Of a stretch of DNA of 64,000 nucleotides, positions 25,051 to 37,866 are shown one piece after another (within the stretch, counting starts at the first letter, position 1; every line of letters begins with the position of its first letter). Source of the stretch: Amoebidium appalachense (Eukaryota; Ichthyosporea). The notes under the pieces were generated by a model. It searched no databases and was not told where the DNA came from. It saw only the letters and a list, made by a program, of their open reading frames with translations. The position numbers were made by a program, and so were the translations under genes. The stretch spans positions 5,270,001 to 5,334,000 of the forward strand of contig CAVNZM010000007.1 of assembly GCA_963693365.1 (NCBI GenBank), read 5' to 3'.

Positions 25051-25321
25051 TGCATGTGCACGTGTGAATGTTTGCCCATGTGCGCGCATTTCAATCATGC
25101 ACGTGTGTGTATGTGTGTCCAGGCGTGTGTGTCTCTATGTGTGTGTATGTCACTCTGTCGCGCGCGTGTGCACGTGTGCGGATCTGAGTGCCTTGTACCT
25201 GTGGTGCTGCAGAAGGTGCAGCCAGCAGCAGCAGAAAGAGCACGAGCGAGAAGATTACGCCCAACGCCTTACCGACCACGCCCAACGCCTTACGCGGCGT
25301 TCCTTTTAAAAAACCCCCCAT
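24051..25321 (-). CDS. Orphan secreted Cys-rich protein, 5' part only
   Basis: Exon 1 (25321-25199, 41 codons) starts MGGFLKGTPRKALGVVGKAL and continues with a strong hydrophobic core and small residues, so it is a signal peptide or signal anchor. A GT donor ends it in phase 0. Exon 2 (24285-24051) follows a good TTGCTTGCAG acceptor in matching phase. It encodes about 78 residues with six cysteines (MQCPSG, EPACVVDETCPHG, PPCNFCLG, VPNCRG) and an NHT glycosylation site. The donor at its end (GTGTTT) is weak. Downstream lie GT repeats, the inverted 145-bp cassette and nested LINEs, and I find no further exons. The gene is either truncated by rearrangement or has a very long intron. I do not recognise the family. 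Confidence 0.5.
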
Positions 25322-25853
25322 TGCTTCTTTGGGATCCGCAGTAAGTCGGTCGACCACTATGCAAAAACAAAGCGTTTTCTTCTCAGTTTTGCCCTCCGAC
25401 GTCTGATCAGGCTCCAATCATCATGATCACGGAAACGGTATTTTTACCGCGCTTATGCTGTTCTTTGCCAGGTATCAACGCTAAACCGGACATTTCGATT
25501 CGCAAATCAAGGTACACTCAAATAACATTGAAAAGCCCCAACGAAATATTGTTCGACACCATGTTTATCTAAATTACATATTTAATATAAACTAAATGAT
25601 TCCCGATTTCGCTGACAGGGTAACAATTACCATCTAGTTACCGCGCTCCTGGAAGCGAATCCAATGAAGTTATCTCTCATTCCATTGACCCAGGAGGCGA
25701 GCCAATCTAATCGAGTTTTTGAAAGTGATTTTTGTCCACCTTCCCCCGCCCAAAATACGTTACCGGTGACCACCCTCCCCCTTCCAACCCTGTGCGAAAT
25801 GGGCACCGTATGCAGAATAGAAAGGGCCTCTGGCCCCAATTACCGGGTTGAAT
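25322..25853. other. Upstream of the orphan secreted gene
   Basis: About 530 bp of unique-looking DNA between the start codon at 25321 and the right inverted-repeat arm. No convincing exon or core promoter was identified. Confidence 0.4.
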
Positions 25854-26215
25854 CGTTCGTTGTGTGACTTGGTACTCAGGCCCTTCCGACTGCTTGCAAG
25901 CTGTGTAATTCACCAGATTCATCCTCCTCCCCCCTCCCACCCCGCCCCCTTCCCACCCCCCCTCTCAAACCAATGTTCCCATGGGTTGGTTCTTCTTTTT
26001 GTGGGCCCATTGTGACGACTGCTTATGTCGTCTCGTCGTGATCAGGCCATGAGAGATCCCTCACGTAGATGTTCGCCTTGAAACGCATGACGATGGCGCC
26101 ATTTGCATTTAGATCGCTGAGTGTACAATTTTTCACCGTTTCCTCTTCTTACCTCCACACCCCGCACCCCTATAACATCGTCCTTTACCCCTGCTTTTTT
26201 CCCCACATGTTATGA
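25854..26215 (-). repeat. Right arm of long inverted repeat
   Basis: Reverse complement of the left arm at 20738-21207, minus about 110 internal bases. Both arms include the C-rich run CCTCCCCCCTCCCACCCCGC or its complement. Substitutions throughout indicate that the duplication is not brand new. Confidence 0.85.
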
Positions 26216-26295
26216 TTACTAATAACAGACCCCGAGGTACGTAGAGGATTGGAGTTGAAAAACCGCGCAGGGAGAAGTGCTGCTCGAGACACCGA

Positions 26296-27090
<795 letters not shown>

Positions 27091-27114
27091 AGAGGGAGGA
27101 AGAGGGTTCGGTAC

Positions 27115-27282
27115 CCAACTAAATTCGTGGTATTCGAAAGCCACGTTATTAAAAAAGGGACCGTCAAAAGTGGTGTGTGCGGTAGTACTGTTACTGGCGG
27201 CTGAGGAAAGAAAAGGGCTCAGAAGCGGGCAGTGGCCATAATACCAGTACTTCTTGTCAGAGATGTAGGCTCTTTGGCCCGT
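27115..27282 (-). other. Possible exon, function unknown
   Basis: An open stretch of 56 codons on the minus strand contains SDKKYWYYGHCPLLSP and, near its end, FFNNVAFEYHEFSW. It ends at a GT donor (GTACCGAACC) followed by C-rich DNA, the layout of confirmed donors here. Composition and an NST site suggest an extracellular domain. The acceptor is unclear (an in-frame stop lies at 27283-27285), and partner exons were not found. Confidence 0.3.
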
Positions 27283-27441
27283 TCACTATTTCCATTCATA
27301 GTATGCAGAGATAGAATCAGGGTCGTGTGTGTGCTGGTAATCTACAGTGTCCCGGACTCACGATATTATTAGCTAATGGGCGAATGTTTTTGGCCGTAAC
27401 CACACTACTGACGCTCTTAAATCAACTGTCTGCCACTCGCG

Positions 27442-27670
27442 CTAAAAGATTGTGGGGAGAAACAGGAAGACAAAAAAATTGAATATGTAGGCGCGCTCTT
27501 GCGATTCTGATTCTGCACACAGGTCTACACGTGAACCGTTGATCGTTTCTGTCATCTGACCCATAGCTATGGTGTGCGTGAACAGTTCAAGCTCTGCGCA
27601 AGCATTCTCCGGCTGTGAGCACGTGTCTCTGCTGGTGCGTCGATGCAACAACTCACAGATCTGGGCCACC
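27442..27670 (-). other. Possible terminal exon with hydrophobic tail
   Basis: After a good acceptor (CTTCTGCAG) the frame runs 75 codons to a stop. It contains four cysteines, an NGS glycosylation site and a C-terminal hydrophobic tail (AYIFNFFVFLFLPTIF) right at the stop, as in GPI-anchored proteins. It could be the last exon of a surface protein encoded on the minus strand. No upstream exons were assigned. Confidence 0.35.
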
Positions 27671-27899
27671 CTGCAGAAGGTCCCTGCTCCTCTTTTTGAT
27701 CGTGCTTATTATCAGCAATAAAGAAATTTGTTTTTACGAGGTTATGATTTCACGCAGCGACAAAGCTGTGGACGACAGACGGTGTGCACACCGTTTGGCA
27801 AGCCTTAGTGGGGAACACGTTCAGCTTTGGAACCCGCACACCTCGGGAGCCTAAAAGGCCTCCTTAAAACTGTAAGACTTAATCTCCCAGCTTGGAAGA

Positions 27900-27901
27900 G
27901 C

Positions 27902-27932
<31 letters not shown>

Positions 27933-28287
27933 GGCCTTTTACTGATCCGAAGCTTTCAGGGCTTGAAATTCCAAGGTCACGCCTACCCTCCTGGCATTAG
28001 TAATTTACAAAAGCTGTCCCCTCCTCCTCCAAATTCCCCCCTCCTCAGGGCCCCTTCCATCATCCCTCCCCACCCCAGTGGCCCCCCCTCCCCCCCCCCC
28101 CCCCCTCTCCCCCCCCCCCCCCCCCCCCCCCCCTCAGACATCTTCGCGTTTCCCCCTCGACCAAAAAGATACACCCGCCTCGCCTACCCTTCACCTGGCC
28201 CCTCCCCAAGGCCTCCTAGATACTGAAAATAGTTTATCTAGGAGGCCTTGCCCCTCCCGCCCCAATCCGGATCCCACGAGCTCATTT
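27900..28287. other. Poly-T, poly-C and a 13-bp hairpin
   Basis: T26 at 27907-27932 and C-rich tracts at 28020-28135 surround no exon. The arms 28208-28220 and 28237-28249 (AAGGCCTCCTAGA and its complement) form a perfect hairpin. Confidence 0.7.
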
Positions 28288-28535
28288 TTTTCTTTTTTTT
28301 TTTTCTTTTGACTGGATTTATTCGACGGAAAGATATGCAAGTATGCACGGCATACTGAGAAGACAATAAAAACTTCACGAGTTATCCAGTAACAAGTGCA
28401 TACTGAGATACCTGAACACCGTGTGAAAATCATATAAATACTCAATGTGACGACCAACAGAATTCAACAAAAAGTCTAAAGTGTTTGTAGTGTAGCAGAC
28501 ACCCGTAGGGAAGAGGTAAAACGCGACATAAAAAC
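28288..28535 (-). mobile_element. LINE-B copy 1, 3' end with poly-A tail
   Basis: On the minus strand this is the LINE-B 3' UTR, ending TCGAATAAATCCAGTC followed by an A-rich tail (28288-28310). Its 5' continuation is at 39587-39749, beyond the 11-kb DNA transposon, which therefore inserted into this LINE. Confidence 0.85.
28528..28535. repeat. Target-site duplication, left
   Basis: ATAAAAAC directly precedes the transposon terminus GGCCCGGG. The same eight bases follow the right end at 39587-39594. They occur once, uninterrupted and in the same sequence context, in the neighbouring LINE-B copy at 39997-40004. Confidence 0.85.
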
Positions 28536-29412
28536 GGCCCGGGTACCATATCAGGAGCGGGCAATTTTTGAATTCTCCCTCCCCGGCCCCGCCGGGGAAA
28601 ATTTGAGGTTTTTGGACCTCAAAGAAGTCAAATCCTGCAAAATCCACTACCGGGAGGCCAAAAAGGGTGATTTTACAAAAAAGGAGGGACATACATGAAA
28701 AAGAGAAAATGGGCGAGTTCAGTGGGCTGCCGATAAGTATATTTCGTGCTGGGCCGGTATACATGCTGCCGTGGTTGTTGCTGTAGACGGCAGTATGGCA
28801 TCGCATGTGTCACGTGACCTGCACGTGAATGCGACCATGTGCAGGCACTGAGTCTAGGGGGATTTGTATGTGTGTTTTGGAGCACCGACAAGGCAGAGCC
28901 AGGGTGAGGGATGTGTAAACATGGAGTTTAGGGAGATCGTGCTGCTATTGTAACATGTGCACAAAACAGCCACGTGCACCGGCACACTCCGGTGTACAGA
29001 ACAATAATATGCACATGCGTCACTGTAATATCATGTATGCGCATGCCGCACAAGGTTTAGGAGACCACCACAGTATATACTATTTTCTTTTGGTTGATAT
29101 CCATGTAGGAATGGTGTGTTGCAGTTGTCATGATCAGCCTGAGGCAGGCACGTGCACTCACTGAATCACTAGAACTCATGAATAAAAAATACATTCGCTA
29201 AAAACGGCAAGGTAAATTTGGGGCCAAGCTATTATTTCCCCCTTTTAAACGTTTTTTTAGCTCCAAGAACTTCGACGCCAAAATTTCTATATTTGGCCAT
29301 CGTATATGATAATGAACACGTGTACTTAAATTAAAGTAGTTATATAAATATGAGCGGCCCGTTACAAATACAGTGACGAAAAACAGTGACCCACGAGCAG
29401 TTTTTCTTTCTA

Positions 29413-29485
<73 letters not shown>

Positions 29486-30809
29486 ACACACCAGACACAC
29501 ACACCACCACCACGGTGACCACCACCACCACCACCACCACCACTCACCCCTTAAAAAAACCACACACATACGTGCACGTGTACACACACACACAGAACAC
29601 CACCACCACCTCCACTGGACCCCATTTCCTCGTTGTTTTCTTAAGCCTTCAGACCAGTCCTGCACACTGGAGTTAAACAATTGAATTCACCTAGGCTGAC
29701 ATGCATCCACCCCCGCCTTCCACTTCCCCTCCCCCCCACCCCCTCCCCCCACCCCCCCCCACCCCCACCCCCTCCCCCTCGATGAAGAAGGGCCCCCGTA
29801 AGCCTTGGGGGGGGGGGGGAGGGGGGGGGGAAGGGGAAGGGGGGAGCTCTTGAGCCTCCGGGTAGGGAAGTGGGGTCCGGGGATCCGGAGAGGAGGGGGG
29901 GGGGGGGGGGAAGGGGCATATAATATTGGGCCTAGATATCATAGTATGGGGCCCCGGGGGAGGGAGAGGTGGGGGGGGGGGAGGGGGGAGGATCCACGGG
30001 AAAGACCTTTAGGTGCATGTTCTTATTTATACCCCCCTTCGAATCATCCCCCCTCTCCCCCCCCCCTCCCCCCCCCCCCTGAGTGCAGGCCGTGACGTAG
30101 CTACGATAACCCTGCAGAAGGCAACAAAAATGTATTAATTACTAGCACTATACATGTGTTCATAGTGCAGCTTGCACCACGTATGATCTCAGCAACTTTA
30201 AAGTAGTCACAAAGTTTAGTTATTTTCATTATTTTCATTGCTCTGAACTCTATTACTCTGAAATGATCACCGTGCATGTGCCGCAAGATAACAACCCTAT
30301 ATGTGTGCAGCTGCTGCCTGCAGGTTAGACTCGCTGAAAAGACAATTGTCAGTGTGCATCCGACGCTTGCAGCTGCAGCTAGCCTCTGCAACATTAATAC
30401 TTGCCAAGTGAATGCTCTTACACTTGATCATCATTCACTCAAAAAACCGAGGACCGACAGATTAAATATTAATGTCGATCCGAATGATCAGCAAGTGTCT
30501 ATGCGTACTACTATATATACACACACGTAAAATGCGAAGCTATCAGTTACAAGGCACACCTGCTGCACTGGCACACATACACATACACACCGGCAGATCG
30601 ATGCTGTCAAAATTTACTTTCATGTACTTCGTAGGTCCGACACAGGTGCACATGAACACGTACATATGTACAAGCCGCGCACACACCACACCACACATAC
30701 ACACACACACACACACACTCACACACACACACGCACACACGCACACACGCACACACGCACACACGCACGCACGCACGCACACACACACACACACGCACGC
30801 ACGCGCGCG

Positions 30810-30873
<64 letters not shown>

Positions 30874-31199
30874 GACACACACACACACACACACATCACT
30901 GGGTGCGCTCGCTGGGGATTAGTTTTTTGGCACGCTGTTGACTTTATCGTGTGTTTATTATTTGCTATTTATTGGCCAGCGGCCAACATTTAAAAATATA
31001 CTATATACCTAAAAATAGATACTGACTACGGCCAGCAGACATTATACACCTTCCAGGACACATTAACACCAATAGTCTAACACACCATACTCTCGATCAC
31101 AAAGAATTCCTAACAAACAGAGAAAAGTGCAAAGGCTCTGTACTATTACTCAGATTCTAAATTTTAATTCTTTACAGTAAACTTCGGAATGAAAGCTAG

Positions 31200-31234
<35 letters not shown>

Positions 31235-32990
31235 CCCCCTAACATGACTGTACGAAGAACAGGTATAACTTGAAGCACTACAACACATATGAGATCCGTT
31301 ACATTGGTGTACATTCCAATATTAGACACTAGTTTGGCTACTCTGACTACTCTGAGATCCTGATTGGCTGCCTGCAGACTTGCGGCCACGATTACTTTGC
31401 TTTCGATCGTGCCATTGCAGCTGCGTCTCTCCAGCAGGTGGCAACGCCAGGCCCAGCACAGCAGATGCACGAGAAGGGGGTGGGAACTGCCCACCAGCCG
31501 AGGGCTGGCCCACATGGCCCAAGTAAGGATGGGGACCGTGCTGCGGCAGTAGCCCAGGCATGGGGAAGGCAGGGCCGGGCTGAGGCGGCATGATGCCCCA
31601 CGGTGGGGGCCAGCCATGTGGGTGGTGCGGGCCTGGATGGGGTGCAGGGGGCATGTGCGGCACATGGCCCTGCTGCATGTCAAGCGCGGGTGCTGGTGGC
31701 ATGGCATCCTGATTGGCTGCAACCCAACGTGGGCAGCTCTTGGCCCGATTGGAGCCGGGGCAGCCCTTGCCCTGGCGGCCACACGTCTTGCAGGTCTTGG
31801 GGGCTCTCTGGGGTGGCTGCATAGGAGGGGGCACCGGCAAATCCATCTGCAGGGGCCCCTCAGGGCCAATGTTGCGATGCTTTTTGCCCACTAGCATGGG
31901 CAAGGGCCGCTCACGCTGCGCCCCTGCATCGACACCGTCTGGAACAGGGAGGGGTGGCAAGGGGGCAGGCCGTATGGTTGCTGGCACAGCGTCTGCCCTC
32001 TCCTCGCGCATACGCTTGCGGTGATCTGCCAGGCCCTCGTGTGTGGAGCGCTGTGCATGTGCCGTCTGCCAGGTCTTCCACTTGTCGAAATGCTTCTTGA
32101 TGTAGGCCGCATCCTTCATGTAGATTCCCCCAGCCACAGAGGCAGCCTTGTTGAAGTCTTGGGCCAAAGCCTCGAACAGCTGGCCGTTGGGCTTTGCATG
32201 TGCCTTGTAGGTGCCCAGGAGCAGCGTGCTGAATAGCTTGCGCTCCTGAGGGGTAAGCACCGGAAGGAAGGGGATGGCCACATGTTGCTTCTGCGCCAGG
32301 AACTTGTAGTCGCCCCTCAGTGCAGGGTCCGGCTGTGGTGCACCACGCGCCACCTGGTTGCCCCCCCCCATGGCAGCACCGTCACCCTCCTCGACCTCAC
32401 AGTCCTCTGGCCCGCCCATCACGCCATTGGCTGCAGGCTCGATGTTATCAGACGGAGGTGGGGGTGCGGGCACCGCAACTGGCTCCTGCGCCGGGGCATT
32501 GGCCACACAGGAGAGCGGGGCAAAGTTGAAGTACTCCTCCGGTAGCTTGTAGCAGCCTACGGGTACCCACTGGGGGTCGAGGTGATGGCCGTACAGCATC
32601 AGCGCCAGTGCCTCCATGTCGTCAACAATCCAGGGGCTGTAGTGGGGGGGCCCCGATGCCTGGCCCAGGCGGTTGCGGTAGTGTGCACGCAGGTTGTGGC
32701 GGTGGCGCCTATTGGACATGGTGGCGTCCAGCAGGCGCAGCGACATGCGTGTGGCCCCAAAGTGGGTGGCCAGGGGGTTGTGCACTGCCCCCTCCACCTC
32801 GTTGGTGCCCCGGATGCAGCGGTAGCGCATGAGCCCATCTGCGTCGGCAGTGGTCTCGTAGTAGAGGGGCAGGCCGGGGGGGTCCGACAGACAGCCATTT
32901 TGGGCGTGTTCGAGCAGCGACTGTGGGGGCACAAGCAAACATCAGAGAGATGGGTGGGTGGTGGTGGTGGTAGTGTGTGTGTATGTGTGT

Positions 32991-33021
<31 letters not shown>

Positions 33022-33105
33022 GGGGGGGGGGGATGGGGTTGCTAAGGAAAAAAACGAGCAGGGAAAGGCAAAAAACAACTGGCTAGGCAGCAAGGGCCGT
33101 GCGGG

Positions 33106-33175
<70 letters not shown>

Positions 33176-33750
33176 ATGTTTGGGGGGGGAGGGGGGGGGG
33201 GGGGGGGGGGGGAGGCTAGGGTGTGCGTGTGTGTGCAGATGAACCAAGGATGACAAATAAGCGAAGAATCTTTTCTGTGGTGGTGGAGTTGTTGGGCGCC
33301 TGCAGGGGGGGGGGGGGGGGGGGGGGATGTTGCCTCGAGTCTTTCAAAGCCATCCTTCTTGAACAGAGGCTTGCCATCCGGTCCGGGCGGCACATCCTTG
33401 TAGGTGTTTTTGAACTCCACCAGCCGCGAGACCAGCGTGTATGGGTCGGGAATAACCCGCCGGATGCGCTCCATGAAGTAGCTCAGGTCGCCGCCCTTGA
33501 GCTCGGTTTCAATGTCGATGCCCTTCTGCTCCAGCACCCCCTGTGAGGCAGGATGCCAATATTAATTTACTACGCACACTGCAATTTGGGTTTGGTAGAC
33601 TTTGATACCTGCCGTTATTGTAGGACCCCTCCCCTCCACCCCCCCCATCTTCTCCCCCAACACAAGTAAAAAATGCATGTGGCTATTTCCCCCCACAACC
33701 CTACATTATTTCTCTCTAGGCATATGAATAACCCCCACTCTCCTCCCCCC

Positions 33751-33806
<56 letters not shown>

Positions 33807-34850
33807 TTGCCCCCCCTCTCTCTGTGGCTCAGGCTCTCTCTCTTCCCTCAGAAGTTTTGTCGAAGGTGTGCATGGTTGTGGGTGGAATGGTGAGTGTGTG
33901 CTAACGAGTGTATGTGTGTGTGCGCGTCAGTCACGCATGTTGTTGTTGCCGTTTTTTTTATTTTTATTTTTTATTTTTTATTTTGGGGGGGGGGGGGGGG
34001 GGGGGCACCTTCACATGTCCGTAATCCTCTTCATTCCACACAAATATTGCCTCGCTGAGTGCGCGTGCGTACTCAGCCCTGCGGGGGTGTGACTTGTACG
34101 TGCCGTCCGCCGTGTTTGCAATGGAGTGGAAGGCGTCATTCAGCACAGTCTGCCACACCACCTCCCCAGGCGGTGCCTGGCCCAACATGCCCTCTCTGGG
34201 AGCTGCCTCGGGTCCCCCTGGGGCTGCCTCAAGGCCCCCCGGGGCTGCCTGGGGGTCCTGGGGGGGTGCCTGTGGGCCGGCAAGGGGTTGCTGCTGCTCG
34301 GCAGGGGGAGGACTGGCAGGGGGAGGGGCTGGGTCAGGGACCACCGGCACCTCGGCACCTGGGTCCGGTGGGGGCTGAATGGGCCGTAGCCACTGCAGGT
34401 GCACCATCAGCTCAAAGGGCGGCGGGCCCAGCTCTCCCAGGGTCTTGCCCTTGTCGGGGCCAAAGGGCACCTGCATGGCCGGCGACAGCACCTGATCCAC
34501 CCGCACCACTGCATGCTTCTTGCCCACCTTCATGCCCCCCCAGCGCTCCGGCTGCACAGCCAGCACCACCCCGGTGGCTGCTGCAGCATGTGGGCCCCGC
34601 CGGGGCACAATCTCAACCCCTTCACCGAGTGCCTTTGCATGAAGCCGCGCTGCATGTCATAGAGGGAAGCAAAAAACTCAGCCAAAAAGCCACAGCACCA
34701 ACGTTTTTCTCTTCGCTCCACAAAAATCAAATGCATATTCCTTAGCAACCCCCCTCCCCCCCCCCCCCCCCCCCCCCCCTTCTCCCTCCCCCCCCCCCCT
34801 CTCCCAGTGCCCAGCTTGTGTGGCACTTGCACGTGTTAACAGTGCTATAG

Positions 34851-34888
<38 letters not shown>

Positions 34889-34982
34889 ACCACCACCACC
34901 ACCACCACCAATCACCCCCTCCTTTGATAGCCACCCGACACCCAGCATAACACAACTGGAACACTGGCCCATGTGGTCAGCC

Positions 34983-35026
<44 letters not shown>

Positions 35027-36527
35027 CCCCCCTCCCCCCTCCCCCTCTCCCTCTGGGGGGCCCACAATCTTTCTATATCTGGCATAAGCACATAAGCACT
35101 GGGGCAAAAAGCAGGTGGGATACACACCTGACAGGTTTGGCCTATCGACCACGGCCGAGTAGACCTGCAGGGACGCATATGCATCAAGGGCAGCGTAGGT
35201 GGCCTGCACCTCTGATAGCGGCTCGTGCCAGTTGGAGCATCGAACAAGTGCCGGCTTGGGCAGCTTCTTGCCTATGACCTGGGCAGTGATGTCGGCCAAG
35301 CCCCGGGCCGCAGAGGTGATAGCTGCACGGGCATAGCAGAACCGGCCCAGCTCCAGATAGCTGGCCACAGGGGTGCCGTAGTCCTTGTTGAGGTGGGCCG
35401 AGTCCGTGCCGATCTGCTTGCCCACCTTGATGATGCTGGGGTCCCTAAGCAGCGCAATCAGCTCGTCCACCAGCCGCGCGGGCGGGCTGTGGTTGGGGCC
35501 CATGCGTGCCAAGTGGAAGATGTACACGGCCCGTGCGGTGGCAATCTGCAGCGTGCAAACCTTGGACCGCGCCTGGCCCACCCGATAGACCCACTCGCAG
35601 TCCAGCCCCACCACGCGGTGCTGCTGCCCCTCCAGGTCGGCACGAATGGCCGCTGTAGCCACCACCGCCCCCTGGCAGTCGGTGTACACCGGCTTAGGGT
35701 AGTTGGCCGGCAGCTCCAGCCCAGGCAGACCGTCCGTCACGCTTACCAGCGCAGCCTCGTTCAGACGGACGGGGCATTTTGGCCGGGCTAGGGTTGGAAA
35801 CATGCGCTCAACAAACGCCCGGTCTTGGCAGCACCGATCTGTGTAGAAGAAGGCCGGGCCCTTGCTGTTGAGCGCCGCCGTGGTGGCAGAGATGCGCTGG
35901 ATCACGGGCTCAATCTCCTGGTGGCTGCAGTCCCGTGTAAATACCTGCGCCCGGATCTCTGGGGTGCCGCACTGTGTGAGAGGGCATCTCCGAGCGGCCA
36001 TGCATGTTCTAGCTTCCCTTACCACATGGCCCTTCACGAGACTTCAGTGCCCACACAATCCTTTCCCCCCTCCCTCCCCCCAAACCCATGTGCCCACATA
36101 CTTTCCCCTCCCTCTCCCCCAAAACCCTTCCCCCTCCTTCCCCCCAAACCCATGTGCCCACATACTTTCCCCAGGCCTCCCTTTCCCCCAAAATCTTCCC
36201 CCCCCCCCTCCCCCCTAAACCCATGTACCTACAATCCTTCCCCCTTCCTCCCCCTAAACCCTTGTGATCACAATCCTTTCCCCCTCTCTGCCTTCCCCCC
36301 AAACCCATGTGCCCACGATCCTTCCCCACTCCCCCTCCCCCCAAACCATGGGACAGCCCTCCATATGGCACCTACTGTCCCCCCCCCCCCCCCCCCCCCC
36401 ACCCCACCCCGGGCCTCTTGCCCTCTCTACCTTCAACTCCGACGGTGGTGTCTCTCCCCCCCCCCCCCCCCCCCCCTGCATCCCTTGCAATCACTGGCCC
36501 CTACTCCCATTCTGCTTGGCAGAAGCT

Positions 36528-36597
<70 letters not shown>

Positions 36598-36834
36598 ATT
36601 CCCCGCCAAAAGAAAGCTCCACCCCAGCCCACCCCAATCTCTACCCAGCAAAAACACATACACACATATCTGGAGCTTCCTAGTTTTTGCTCGACAGGGC
36701 AAGAATTGTCCCCAAAACCCACATACTACAAACCTCTACTCACAGTGTGCCACCTCATTAAATGTGGAGCCTAAGAGATTTAAAGGCCCTAGAGGGGGAG
36801 GGGGGGGGAGGGGGGGGGGGGGAGGGGGGCGTGT

Positions 36835-36865
<31 letters not shown>

Positions 36866-37295
36866 GGGGCGTGTGTGGGGGGGGGGGAGGGGGGGAAGGG
36901 GGCCTGGGGGAGAGTGGGGGGAGGGGGGAGAAGAGGAGGGACCACACACCGCCAAGCTCGTTTACACAAGTCCATAGGCCTCGGTACAGAGGCTCCCCAT
37001 TGATGCCGGTGAGCTTCCCAATTTGGAAGGTGTGGTCGGCCTTGAGCACGTTGTTTACGGGCTTGAGCTGCGTGTCCAGGCTCTGGTACTTTGCCGTGCG
37101 GTCGCTGAACTCAGTATACACGGCACTCAGGTATTTGCCTGAACCCCAAGTACTGTTAGAACTCCACCACCCTCCCATCAGGACCATCCCCCCCATTCCC
37201 TCTAGTCCCTCGTGTTCATCTCACCTCTCTGTATTTTCGTAAGTCTGTATGGCTTTTCCCATCTCAAAAACGCTACACACCCATCTCCGGCCGTT

Positions 37296-37334
<39 letters not shown>

Positions 37335-37521
37335 CCCCCCCGCCTCCCGGCGCGCGCAAACCCTCCAAGTCATTGCACCAACTTTCACCTTCTTTCCCCT
37401 TTGTGCCCCATCTGCAGTTTGTCCCCTGCACGTCCGTTTGCCCTTCCCCCCACACCCTCCTGCCACTACTATAATAACCATTAAGTACCGCCACCAAGAT
37501 CCAGTCTACCACCATGTGCCC

Positions 37522-37553
<32 letters not shown>

Positions 37554-37703
37554 CCTCTCCACCTCCTTTCCCCCAACACACACAGACACACATGCGCACA
37601 CCCACCATCTAATTTCAGGCATAACAGTTCTCCACGATTTCCCAAGCACACTCACTGGTACATGGACCGTTATGCTTTCACCCCTCTGATGATCCCTCTG
37701 CCC

Positions 37704-37744
<41 letters not shown>

Positions 37745-37835
37745 ACCACCACCACCACCACCACCACCACCATGACTGATTGCCACCACCACCACCTAAT
37801 CCATCACCATGTCCCCCCCTCCCCCCTCCCCCCCC

Positions 37836-37866
<31 letters not shown>

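Noticed and set aside
33102-33170. Exon within the (CT)n region between transposase exons 5 and 6
   Set aside because: The flanking frames are repeat-derived; the conserved motif continues directly from exon 5 to exon 6 through the GC-AG intron.
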